A stretch of 64,000 bases of DNA from Balanoglossus misakiensis (Eukaryota > Hemichordata), in assembly GCA_040954595.2 (NCBI GenBank), contig CM082582.2, positions 9,734,001 through 9,798,000 of the forward strand, in the 5' to 3' direction. The stretch's first letter is position 1; the number at the start of each line of letters is the position of its first letter. Under the pieces are notes generated by a model, which was not told the DNA's origin, searched no databases, and saw only the letters and a list, made by a program, of their open reading frames with translations. Below, piece after piece: positions 26,691-39,500 of this stretch. The translations under genes were made by a program, and so were the position numbers.

Positions 26691-27030
26691 ATTGTAGCTC
26701 CACCCAATGCCATGATCGAACGATCATTGGATCAATATATATATAGACACTCACCTGTGTTGATTACAGAGCTACGTGCGTTCCACTAAAATAGCTTGTA
26801 CGGTGAAAATTCCACTCGTCACTTTAGCCATTCATCATCATGATGACTGCGACCACACGGATGATGATCATTTAAACATCCAACGCTGCCCGTTGTTTTT
26901 GTACAAGTTCCAACAAGAATATCGACTTCTCCGGTTCGTACAATTCCAAGTACAAGCACATGGAAACATATAGAATGACAATCGCAATGTTGCACATGAA
27001 TTAATTTAATGTTTTAACGCACCCACTCAC

Positions 27031-27115
27031 TTTTTTCGTTGCAGAACGACACGCATACTACCGATTTCACTAATTTTGACAGGTACTCGCTGCTAAAAGC
27101 TTCCACTTCCGGGTA
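27031..27115 (-). promoter_or_regulatory. LRRCC1: LRRCC1 leader exon and TATA-less core promoter with ETS site
   Basis: A consensus donor (AAAAAA|GTGAGTGG) at 27030 fits a non-coding exon that splices to the acceptor just before the start codon at 26427. The exon end is sequence-supported; its start is inferred. A perfect ETS/GABP-type core, CCGGAAGT, lies at 27105-27112 on the minus strand, usual for TATA-less housekeeping promoters. The foldback transposon begins 67 bases further upstream. Confidence 0.45.
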
Positions 27116-27169
27116 TTTTCAAAATACGGCGCTGGCGTTTGTTTGTTGTTAATTATGCACTCCAGGGTA

Positions 27170-30054
27170 GGTACCGAATAGTCTGGTTCCCTGCCCCAAT
27201 CCCACCGCTGGCTGCGCTATGCTAAATGTACGCGCTTGGTGTCTATACTGGTGAAAAATTTGTTTTATTAATTTAGTCTGTTAGAGATGATTTTATTTAG
27301 ACTGGAATTAAATTTACTAGTATCTCGGATTAGTACATTGGCAAATCCCACAGTCCTTTGCGCAAATCAAAATGGCGGCGCCCAATGTAAAAGTTTCTAA
27401 CATTCCAACACTTGGTGGCGACATTTACGATTCCAACTGGTTCATGTCGTTAGTATCTCACTATGTCATGTGCGAATCTATCTGGCAATGTACGCGCTTG
27501 GTGTCTATACTGGTGAAAAATTTGTTTTATTAATTTAGTCTGTTAGAGATGATTTTGTTTAGACTGGAATTAAATTTACTAGTATCTCGGATTAATACAT
27601 TGGCAAATCCCACAGTCCTTTGCGCAAATCAAAATGGCGGCGCCTGTATATGTACGTCCTCGCCTCGCATAAAGTTAAAAAAGTGACCGTTTAACAAGTT
27701 GTGAGACGTTTTGTGGCGATTCTTTGTCCCGTATGAATGAATTGTGAATGATAACGGCGATCGGTGCGCGAATTTTGGTCCACAGATGGAAATTTCTTGT
27801 CGAAACCACTGCGTTATAAATAACACTCGCGCACTGCATTGGATGACGTCACGAAAGTTTCTAACATTCTAACGCTTGGTGGCGACATTTACAATTCCAT
27901 AACAGACCTGATTCATGTCGTTAGTATCTCACTATGTCATGTGCGAATCTATCTGGCAATGTACGCGCTTGGTGTCTATACTGGTGAAAAATTTGTTTTA
28001 TTAATTTAGTCTGTTAGAGATGATTTTATTTAGACTGGAATTAAATTTACTAGTATCTCGGATTAGTACATTGGCAAATCCCACAGTCCTTTGCGCAAAT
28101 TAAAATGGCGGCGCCCAATGTAAAAGTTTCTAACATTTCAACACTTGGTGGCGACATTTACGATTCCAACTGGTTCATGTCGTTAGTATCTCACTATGTC
28201 ATGTGCGAATCTATCTGGCAATGTACGCGCTTGGTGTCTATACTGGTGAAAAATTTGTTTTATTAATTTAGTCTGTTAGAGATGATTTTATTTAGACTGG
28301 AATTAAATTTACTAGTATCTCGGATTAATACATTGGCAAATCCCACAGTCCTTTGCGCAAATCAAAATGGCGGCGCCCAATGTAAAGTTTCTAACATTCC
28401 AACACTTGGTGGCGACATTTACAATTCCAGAACAGACCTTAGCGTCTATGCCAGAACAGTACCCAATGCCTTCCAAATAAGACTGTTTGTCAAAAGTGCG
28501 AATCTATATGACAATCTACGCGCTTTGGGCCTGTTCTGGTCAAAATTATGGTTTATAATTTAATGTGTTAGAAATAATTTTTATGTCGACTGGAATTAAT
28601 TTTACTATATCATCTAGAATACATAGAGTGATAATAATATTTATGGTGATATGTGTTTGCCTTACTGTTCACCAATGGGCATGGATCGTCCAAAATAAAT
28701 TTGACAACACATAAAATTTATTCAAGATGCTAGTAAGATTTAATTCCAGTCTACATGGCGTGATATATACTGTTTGTGCATATTATTATTGAGATTTTAA
28801 GTAACAAATGTCTACCTACTGTGAAACAGTCCCAATGCAATGGTAAACAGTTTGGCAAATTCATAACACCAGTAAATATATCATAATCAGTACGTGTATA
28901 GAGTTAGGCAATAAATGCCTAACCACTGTGAAGTCATCCATGCCCAGTGGTGAACAGTTAAGCAAAGCCGTATCACCGCCTCATAGTCCTTGTATCACTC
29001 CGCGCTTTAGTTAGGCAGGAAATGTCAGCACCGTCAACTGCCGGCCATCCATGTCCCATGTTGAACAGTTAGGCAAAATCATAATCACCGTTAATATTTA
29101 ATCTCTCTATGTATTGGGTTAGGCAACAAAGTCAAGCCACCGTAAACAGTCCATGCCCAATGGTGACCAGTCAGGCATCGCCGTGACACACGGCCCTGCT
29201 GCGCAGAGCTATCCCACTGACAACATGCTCGCTTTACCCACGGTCACCGTCCCCTAACGTACGGTTGTCTTGTGTCGTATACACTGCCGTCCCTAGGCGC
29301 TGCGTGGCAGGGTTGTGTTTTACGGCGATGCCTCCACACCACAGTCCGTAGGCACCACACCACAGTCCATAGCCTAGCATAGGAAGCTGCAGCTAGCGAT
29401 TTCTGCGCAGTGGTTTCGACTAGAAATATCCATCTGTGGAACAAAACTTGTGCACCGATGGCCGTTTTCGTTCACAACTCATTCATTCGGGAAGACGAGC
29501 TGCCTCAAAACGTCTCACAACGCGTATTATGGCCCCTTTTTCAACTTTATGCGAGGCGAGAGAACGGACAATAACAGCCGCCATTTTGATTTAAGGAAGC
29601 GTGCGCAAAGGACTGTGGGATCGGCCAATGTATTAATTCGAGATGCTAGAAAATTTAATTCCAGACTAAATAAAATCATCTCTAACACACTAAATTAATA
29701 AAACAAAATTTTTCACCAGAACAGACGCCAAGCGCGTACATTGCCAGATAGATTCGCACATGACATAGTGAGATACTAACGACATGAACCAGTTGGAATC
29801 GTAAATGTCGCCACCAAGTGTTGGAATGTTAGAAACTTTTACATTGGGCGCCGCCATTTTGATTTGCGCAAAGGACTGTGGGATTTGCCAATGTACTAAT
29901 CCGAGATACTAGTAAATTTAATTCCAGTCTAAATAAAATCATCTCTAACAGACTAAATTAATAAAACAAATTTTTCACCAGTATAGACACCAAGCGCTAT
30001 GCTAAAGCGCAGCCAGCGGTGGGATTGGGGCAGGGAACCAGACTAGGTACCGAA
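27170..30054. mobile_element. long-armed foldback transposon with 9-bp target duplication
   Basis: The element (27179-30045) begins TAGTCTGGTTCCCTGCCC and ends with the exact complement. The first 40 bases match perfectly, and the inverted similarity continues for several hundred bases. GGTACCGAA occurs directly on both sides (27170-27178 and 30046-30054), a 9-bp target-site duplication. The left arm contains five tandem or near-tandem units beginning TGTACGCGCTTGG at 27228, 27489, 27960, 28222 and, degenerate, 28515 (spacing 261, 471, 262, 293). The right arm has about two, inverted. A second inverted pair lies at about 27640-27820 and 29400-29575. No transposase frame is present, so it moves only in trans. 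The 9-bp duplication and repeat-built arms suggest a foldback/Mutator-type element; a Merlin-type origin is not excluded. Confidence 0.85.
28640..29190. repeat. diverged tandem repeat inside the foldback element
   Basis: Roughly four copies of a unit about 115-130 bases long share the words TTAGGCAA, GTGAACAGT, CCATGCCCAATGG and CATAATCACCG. They form the centre of the transposon between its arms. No open frame of note. Confidence 0.6.
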
Positions 30055-30429
30055 GAGCGAGTTTTGTCCAAAATTTGAAATATTGCCAATTTACGCTGTC
30101 TGCTTGAAACGGGAAGATATGTTGATATATTTTATAGTGACAATGGAACATAAACATGTTTCTTTTTCCTCAATATGTACTTCGAAATACAGTATACAAC
30201 GGTCGTGCAGCGGCGCCCCCACTCGTAATGTCCCCGCGAGGCTTTTGTTTTTCTGCCACCGAACACGCACTAAATTCAACTTGCCTTGTTCGACCGCACA
30301 ATGTTTGACACGTCAAGGTCAAACCCACACCCAGACAAAAAAGTTTGCATTCATAAATTACAACATACTAGGCTATTTACGGAGACACAAAGATGCATTT
30401 TCTAGATCACCGTTGAAGTGTTATTGTAC

Positions 30430-30435
30430 TTTATT
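30430..30435 (-). terminator. poly(A) signal of CUB gene B
   Basis: AATAAA on the minus strand (in AAGAAATAAAGT), about 115 bases after the stop codon at 30550. Confidence 0.55.
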
Positions 30436-30549
30436 TCTTAGACCACTGCGGCAGAATTGATACATGTATCGCAGAATTTAAGCGAACGCTATCAATATCG
30501 CAGGAAAACAGAGGAAATTCATATCACTGAATAAACATAGCATGCAACT

Positions 30550-33500
30550 TTAGGGTCCTTCCTCATTGTTGTTGACATGCTCGTCCAAGTACTTCAAAAC
30601 CTTCACAATGACCTCCTCTTCGGGATCAGTGTTGGCGGAAGCTCCTGCTGATCGCTTGAACGAAATTTCGTCTGTAAAGCAAACAGAGCAACTATGAAGT
30701 GACAAGTCAACACAGGGGCGAATAGATTAAGGATTAACGGTGCCGTATCAATAATAGCACGTTAAGTCACCCATGGATCAAGAAAGTGACATATTCTTCG
30801 TAATATACAGAATGTGACTATAATCATTAAATTAATTTGTCGCAGTGACCACGCTGAGGCCTCTCCACGACCGATGATAGCAAACATACCAACTGACCAC
30901 TGTCACTCCCCCACCCTTTGGTTATCGCGAAATCATATATAAATGCACTAGTATTCAATAAGCTGACAGTATTACATTTCTGTGAAACACAGTACATTTA
31001 ATAGTATAGTGCAAATCCCGGGGTTCAGCTCCATGGTAATATCTGTTTATCCGACTTACTTGATGTTTCCTCGCAGAGCTCATCATCCTCGTCGTCGAAG
31101 TACAACGGGTGTGTCCATGAACAATCTCTTCTACCATCACATAGGTTCTCAGCTGTTATGCAGGTGGATGGGGAGTCGGTGCACTTGATACCGATGGTCC
31201 CATGACCGAGACAAACTGGGATAGTGGAACAATAGTATGCGGGTTATCGTGTTTGCATAATATGACCAATATTTCACAGAGGGGCACTGCTCTCTCTGTA
31301 ACTGTTTTGGGGGAGAACATGCGATGTGGATATTTTTTGCAACTGTTACGCCTGAAGAAGTGTATGCACTATCAAATGTAACACAGCTTACTTGTAAGGC
31401 CGTATTTTCCCAGTGCAGCCACCAATTCTGGATCAACAGGTTGTACAGGAGGGGCTGTCGTGGTAATTTCCGAGGGCGCTGTAAGAAATTAGACCATAGT
31501 GTAATTGGAATAGTTTAGTTCGGATAATGACACAAGCGTCTCCCAATATAGACACAGTCAGGCATAGATCAATGATTATACGTACGTACCACGTGTAAAA
31601 ATTCAGTAAATTAAAAAATTTACCTGCCCAAACTCTCAAACTATAACCGCCATACTGGACAGACGAATCACTTGTAAAATTCACCACTAGCAGTTCGTTG
31701 GAAGTCACCTCAGTACTCTCACTTTCACAGGGAAGCTGGACGCCATTAATGGTCAAGAAGTCACAGCAACATTCGACGTTGAAATCGGTGATCAGCGCGT
31801 AAATCGCAAAGCCCTCTGGAGCTGTGACTGTTATCTGGCAGTCTTCGTTGGCTCCATACGGGTCAGGGTAATTGGGAGATGTGATGTTCACCTCCTCACC
31901 ATCATCGATGTAGTAATCCCGGTTGCACGTGGGACCCTGTGTCAGTTCTGGTTGAAGAGAAAAATGAGAAATTGCGCGGATTCAATAAGCAGACAGTTCT
32001 GCGGGACCACAGTAATAACGATGTCGATGTACACAATTTTTAATTAACAGCATGTTATTTAAACAGATCTTACCTGCTGATACTGTTAGACTAAAACCAC
32101 TGTACTGCACTGACGAATCACTTGAAAATGTTGCGACCAGTTGATTGGAAGACAGAGAAGTTCTTTCACTGTAGTATTCGACGCAAGTCTGTTGAACGCC
32201 ATTAAGAGTCAATAGGTCACAGCAGCATTCGACGCTGTAATCCGTGATCTGAACGTAAATTACCGCGTCGTCCGGAGCTGTGACTGTTATCTGGCAATTT
32301 TCGCCGGCACCATACGGGTCAGGGTAATTGGGGGATGTGATGGTCAATGCTTCACTGACTCCGATGGTATAATCACCACCACACGTGGAAGGACCTGGGC
32401 TGGGGGTTGGGACTCTGGATTCTGTTCAGTGGAGAAAATGTGAAAGTATGGGATTTCAAAAAATGAATGTTACCGAATGAGAACTCAACGGTCACGTTGA
32501 AACAAATCTTATGTGATTTTCGCGATGTCGAAAGAAGTGATCTATTGTCTGTTGTGCATAGTAAAATCGTACGTATTGTAATGCCACCAGATGATAAAAT
32601 TGAAATGTCTCTATAAATGAAAGGTGCGGAAAAACAAATGTGAATTTCAATCATCCATGTTCAGTACATGTATGGGGATCTTAAGACCTGTGATTAAGAT
32701 ATATACATGTAGGTCTTACCTGCTGATATTGTTACGCTAAAACCATAGTACTGCACTGATGAATCACTTGAAAATGTTAAGACGAGTTGATTGGTCGACA
32801 AAGAAGTTCGTTCCCTGGGGTATTCGTCGCAATTCTGCTGAACGTCATTCAGTGTCAGATGGTCACAGCAGCATTCGACGTTGTAATCCGTTATCTCAGT
32901 GTAAATTACGGCGTCGTACGGAGCTGTCACTGTAGTCTGGCAATTTTCGTTGGAACCATATTCGTAAGGGTAATTGGGGGATGTTATGGTCAATTTTTCA
33001 CCGACTCCGATGGTATAATCACCACCACACGTGGAAGGACCCGGGCTAGGGGTTGGGCCTGCAGATTCTATTTAGAAGAGAAAATGTGAAATTCTGGGAT
33101 TTCAAAAAATGAATGTTACCGAATGAGAACTCAACGATCACGTTGAAACAAATCTGGTGTGATTTTCGCGATGCAGAAGGAAGTGATATATTGTCTGGTT
33201 TGTGCACGGTAAAATCTTTCTTATTGTAATGGCACCAGATGAAAAATTGAAATGTCTCTATAAGCGATATGTGTGGGACAACACATGTGAATTTCAATCG
33301 TCGATGTACACAATGTTGAATTAACAACATGTGATTAAAATAGGGCTTACCCGCCGATATTGTTACGCTAAAACCCAAGTACTGCACCGACGAATCACTT
33401 GAAAATGTCGCGACCAGTTGATTGGAAGACAGAGAAGTTCTTTCACTGTAGTATTCGTCACAAGTCTGTTGAACACCATTAAGGGTCAAGTGGTCGCAGC

Positions 33501-36500
33501 AGCATTCAACGCTGTAATCCGTGATCTCAACGTAAATGACTGCGTCGTCCGGAGCTGTAACTGTAGTCTGGCAATTTTCGTTGGAATCATATTCGTAAGG
33601 GTAATTAGGGGATGTGATGGTCAATGCTTCACCGACTCCGATGGTATAATCACCACCACACGTGGAAGAACCCGGGCTAGGGCTTGGGACTATGGATTCT
33701 ATTTATTGGAGAAAATGAAATGAAAATTCCATGATTACATTAAAGAAATTCTTGTCTGCTTTTCATACGTAGGTTTGGAAGGAAATGATCTATTGTCTGG
33801 TTTGTGCATGGTAAAATCTTAATTATTGTAATGCCACCAGATGAAAAATTGAAATGTCTCTATAAATGATAGGTGCGGAAAAACAAATGTGAATTTCAAT
33901 CGTCGATGTATGGGGAACTTGATTAAGATATGTAGGTCTTACCTGCTGATACTGTTACGCTAAAACCATTGTACTGCAGAGACGAATCACTTGAAAATGT
34001 CGCGACCAGTTGATTGGAAGACAGGGAAGTTCTTTCACTGTAGTATTCGCCGCAATTCTGTTGAACGCCATTAAGGGTCAAGAGGTCACAGCAGCATTCA
34101 ACGGTGTATTTCGTGATCTCAACGTAAATGACTGCGTCGTCCGGAGCTGTAACTGTAGTCTGGCAATTTTCGTTGGAACCATATTCGTAAGGGTAATTTG
34201 GGGATGTGATGGTCAATTCTTCACCGACTCCGATGGTATAATCACCACCACACGTGGAAGGACCCTGGCTGGGGGTTGGGCCTGCAGATTCTATTTAGAA
34301 GAGAAAACGTGAAGTTCTGGGATTTCAAAATTGAATGTTACCATTTGGCAATTTAATGATTTATGCATTAAAGAAATTCTTGCGTGCTTTTCATAATATG
34401 ATTTGGTGATTTTCGCAATGCAGAAGGAATTGATCTATTGTCTGTTGTGCATGGTAAAATCTTACTTACTGTAATGCCACCAGATGAAAATTTGAAATGT
34501 CTCTATAAGCGATATGTGTGTGACAACACATGTGAATTTCAATCGTCGATGTACACAATGTTGAATTAAAAACGTGTGATTAAAATAGGGCTTACCTGCC
34601 GATATTGTTACGCTAAAACCCGAGACCTGCACTGACGAATCACTTGAAAATGATAACACCAGTTGATTGGAAGACAGAGAAGTCCTTTCGCTGTAGTATT
34701 CGTCACAAGTCTGTTGAACGCCATTAAGGGTCAAGTGGTCACAGCAGCATTCAACGCTGTAATCCGTGATCTGAACGTAAATGACTGCGTCGCCCGGAGC
34801 TGTGACTGTAGTCTGGCAATATTCGTTGGAATCATATTCGTTAGGGTAATTAGGGGATGTGATGGTCAATGCTTCACTGACTTCGATGGTATAATCACCA
34901 CCACACGTGGAAGGAGCCGGGCTTGGGCCTGCATATTCTGTTTAGAAGAGAAAATGTGAAAGTCTGGGATATGAATATTACCGAATGTAAAATCTATCTT
35001 TACATCAAACGAATTCTTTTCATAATTATATAGGATTGTCAATTTTCGCGATGCCAAAGTAAGTGCTTCTTGCAATACTGCCACATAAAATATCTCCATA
35101 AGTCATATGTGTGGGTAAACAAATGTCAAATTCAAGGTTGAACTAACAGCTTTTGATTCAGAAATGTAGATCTTACCCGCCGACACTGTCATGCTAAAAC
35201 CACCGAACTGCAGAGACGAATCACTTGAAAATGTTAAGACGAGTTGATTGGAAGACAAAGAAGTTCGTTCCCTGGGGTATTCGTCGCAATTCTGCTGAAC
35301 GTCATTCAGTGTCAGATGGTCACAGCAACATTCGACGTTGTAATCCGTGATCTGAACGTAAATGTCGACGCCATCTGGAGCTGTAAGAGTTATCTGGCAG
35401 TCTTCGTTGGCTCCATAGTTGCCAGGGTAATTGGGAGATGTGATGGTCACCTCCTCACCAGCAGCGATGGTGTAATCCCGGTTGCACGTGGGACCCTGTG
35501 TCAGTTCTGGTGGAAGAGAAAAATGAGAAATTGCGCGGATTCAATAAGCAGACAGTTCTGCGGGATCACAGTAATAACGTGGTCATCATAGTTGAGAGGA
35601 TGGATTTGGAGAACCGACCATTAGCTGCAGGACACCAGTAGGGAAGGTGTATTCATCATTACAGGTGAAAGCCCTGCCCATTCGAGTGTGAAGATGAAGT
35701 TGGGAAATGGCTTGAGTTGAAAATGACCCAAAATTTGACTGACGTGAAGCGTGAAGGCTCCAGAGTGTCAAACAACCACCACGGGTCCAAATTTTGACGC
35801 CAAACTCGTCACGTGTGATTAAGAAACATAAATTCTCACCTGCTGACAATGTTACGCTAAAGCCATTGTACTCAAAAGACGAATCACTTGAAAATGATGC
35901 GACCAGTAGATTAGAAGACAGAGAAGTTCTTTCACTGTAGTATTCCTCGCAGTTCTGCTGAACGCCATTCAGGGTCAATAGGTCACAGCAGCATTCAACG
36001 CTGTAATCCGTGATCTGAGCGTAAATGACTGCGTCGTCCGGAGCTGTGACTGTTATCAGGCAATTTTCGCGGGCGCCATACGGGTCAGGGTAATTGGGGG
36101 ATGTGATGGTCAGTTCTTCACCGACTCCGATGGTATAATCACCAATGCATGTAGAAGGGCCGGGCCTTGGGTCTGAATATCCTGTTTAGCGGAGAAAATG
36201 TGAAAGTATGGGATTTCAAAAAATGAATGTTACCGAATGAGAACTCAATTCTTCACCGACTATAATCATATAATCACCGCCACACCTTGATGGGTTCGGG
36301 ACCGGGTCTGTGGATTCTATGTAGCGAAGGAAAATGTGTCAGAAAGTTTGAACAACGGAATTTACCCCGACCCATGATCTGAAAAAAAAACACGGATGAC
36401 GGTCAAAAGATTCACCAGGAAACTCGTTTTTACCTGCCCACACACGAATCGCGATATTATTCACGCCGCTTCCCCTTCCTCCTCCACTGTACACGTCCAC

Positions 36501-39500
36501 ATTGAAGGCTTCTGTCGTCACTGCCGACTTCCCAATGTAGTTGTCGCCACACTCCAGGCGCAAGCCGTTGATTTCCACCTCGCCGCAACAGCACACTAGC
36601 CGCGAAGAGATGATTTCGTAGTAAAGCATCGCGCCGGCCGCAGGAATAGCTGAAGTGTGGCAACTCGCAAACCCTTCATCTGGTGTTCTGATAACAATCT
36701 CTTCTCGTGGGTCAAGCGTGTACTCTTCTCCGCACATAGTACCTTCTTTCACAACTATCGGTAATCAAAGACAAAAAAAAAAAAAAAAAAAAAATAAGAA
36801 AAGATTGTTACAAGAACACAGTCGAAGTTTCTTCTCCGACAACAACAACAACGACAACAACAACAACAGCGACAACAACATCAGCATCATAAAATTTCCA
36901 TAATTTACCTATATTGTCCGGGAAAGTGCCTGAAAAGCGAAAAAAGAGTGGAAGGTTAGAGCATTCAATTAAATTTCTATGACTTTTCAAGAATCTTGAT
37001 TATGTAGATTCAAGCTGGCATTTCAAGCCAGAAAATCTACATTGTGCAGCAATGTCCTGTAAATCAGATGCATTGCATTTAATCTTCTCGGTGAAGTTTT
37101 TATAAATCGACACGATAGTTTCAGTTATTAGAATCGCGTTATTTGTCCGACGCATTCATTGGGTGACATTGCCTTCAAGGTGGTTTAGCGACGGTAAAAC
37201 TCGGCAAATGAAAATCCGGCCTCAACAACGGACATAATCCGCACATGCGCACATGCACACCAATTACCTGCCGTGACCAATATTCGGAATCCCTTCCGCT
37301 CGATGGTCCCGTCGGTTTCGAATGTCATGGTGACGTCGTTGGAGTCTAGATACATGACGTTTGGAGAAACGCGGTTGTCGCAGTCGAACTTGCCAAGGCC
37401 CTCGATGGTGAGATAGTCGCAGCAGCCGCACTCAAGGTCGAAATCCAGGAACTGGACGCGAATTTTCAAGTTTCTCTCTGCCGCGATGAAGGTGGATAGT
37501 CCAAGCAGTGGTCCGTAAAAATTCGGGTAGCGAGGCGATTCAACCAGGATGTGGTCGCCTTCCTGCAGAATGGGCGCATAGTCTTCCCCAATTGCGATGG
37601 TTGGGACCGATACTGAAAGGTTGTACGAGTACGAGGCTTAGTTTCTTTTGAGAAATGATGAATACAATTGGTCCAGAACAAAGAAAAGAGACAGGCAGAC
37701 AGACATACATACAGACAGACAGACAGACAGGCAGATAGACAGACAGACAGACAGATGATGGAAAACATTATATATGACTAAATATGAATCTTTTTTTTTA
37801 AAGAAACGGACAGGTAAATTTCCGTTTTCCACACAGGACATGATGATAACTGCTTCCTATACTCACAAACGAGGAAATTGAAGGCAGCATCGACTCCAGG
37901 TGAAATACTTTGGACGTCTACTTCGAGGGAACTTGTCTTGAAGACGAGAGAGAAACCGGCGAGCAAGTACTCGGAAAAGGTCTTCAGTTCTGAGCCGTCG
38001 TCGCCGTCACCCGATCCCGATCCCGATCCAGACCACATCCAGTCGTCGGCGTCGTCGCCGTATTCCGTGTCACCACCAGTCGGGTCAAATGTGACTTTGC
38101 CGCCCCAGTTCAGTACCGCCTGGTGGACGATCACCAGCAGGGACGAACCGCCGGATGCCGTGTTGGTGACGGTCGCATGGCACGGTCGTCTGCTGTCGAA
38201 GTAGCTCGGGTAACCGGGAGACACCACCGAGACGCCGGTGCCGCTGTCTATGTATGCATCACCCAAACATTCGATAACTGTAATAGAATCGACGCAAGCC
38301 CATGTGTTAAAACTGAACAACGACAGTACTGCATATAGCGACGTCGGTGGAGTAGAATCGCTATACATGTACATCTACAGTACATAGCAAAATCAAGTCT
38401 CAGTTTTCGCCGTTTACACGATTATGTACTTCAAGGAAAACTCGTGACAAACAAGAAAAAAATGCGACCCGGAATCTTTTTAAAAATCCCCGAAGTCCAC
38501 GAAATTAAATTAGCCAAACTTCACAAATTTGAGATCTTGCCAATCTGGTAGATTTTTCACTCGAGAATAGTGCGCCACCATAGTCATTCGATATGCCCTC
38601 TTTAACCATATGTGACGTGGGTGGGCAAATTTAATTAATAGTAATTGTGGCTCTCTAACTTCATTTCCGAAGAGAGAGGATATAGTTATTCATAAAACAG
38701 CCAAAAGATCCACTTAATTCATTTCATCATGACAAATTGTCAGTCTTTATAACAGAAGATTGGCCAATTATATATATTTCGTCCTACACGCTTCCCGCTA
38801 ATGCTGACTCAATCGTGCTAATTTGCGAAGGCGGATATACATTCAGGAGATAGATTTTCTTCGTCAATTATTTTGATTGCCTTTTCTAATTGCAAACATT
38901 TGCAGATTCGTAATGCGGCGCCAATGATAAGAAAACAATCAAATGCGTTACACTTGTCAGTGGTTCCTAAAGTAAAAGCTCTACAAGATTTAAACCCAGA
39001 ACTCACAGACGGTATAGACGACATGTACATGACGGTTACCATCAACGTTCAAGCCATGTTCGGTGGCTGTGACTGATTTTCGGTTAATCTTGAAAGAAGA
39101 TGCCCATATGGTCTCTTTCCGAGTCACCCTGAGCTTTTGTCATGCCTGGCACGTTTCAGAAAATTACACGGAAATAATTTGTTTTTACTATCTATTTGTC
39201 ACATTCTCGGGTTTACTTGGCAATCCCGTTTATGCCGTATGTTGTTGAAACTCACCCGTGCCGTCCATGTCAGGCCATCTCTTCTGTCGAGCGACATTAT
39301 CTCTATCGGCGTATCTCTCCTGCGGGACATGCAAGATAGAAAAAAAAACATTACACGATGCTATACCGATTTCAACTGTCATGCGCCCGACTTCATCGGA
39401 CACTAAATCCAAGTCGTTTTTATGATACCATGCCTTGCCTGGTTTACAATCTCTACCGAGTACCGTCCATTGTCAAATGCATGTGTCTGTACCTTTTTTT

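Noticed and set aside
32787-35591. Repeated plus-strand frames of about 100 codons opposite the CUB exons
   Set aside because: Antisense shadows of the duplicated CUB exons; they recur only because the exons do.
31624-36181. CRISPR-like regular repeats
   Set aside because: The regular spacing comes from duplicated coding exons with splice sites in an animal gene.
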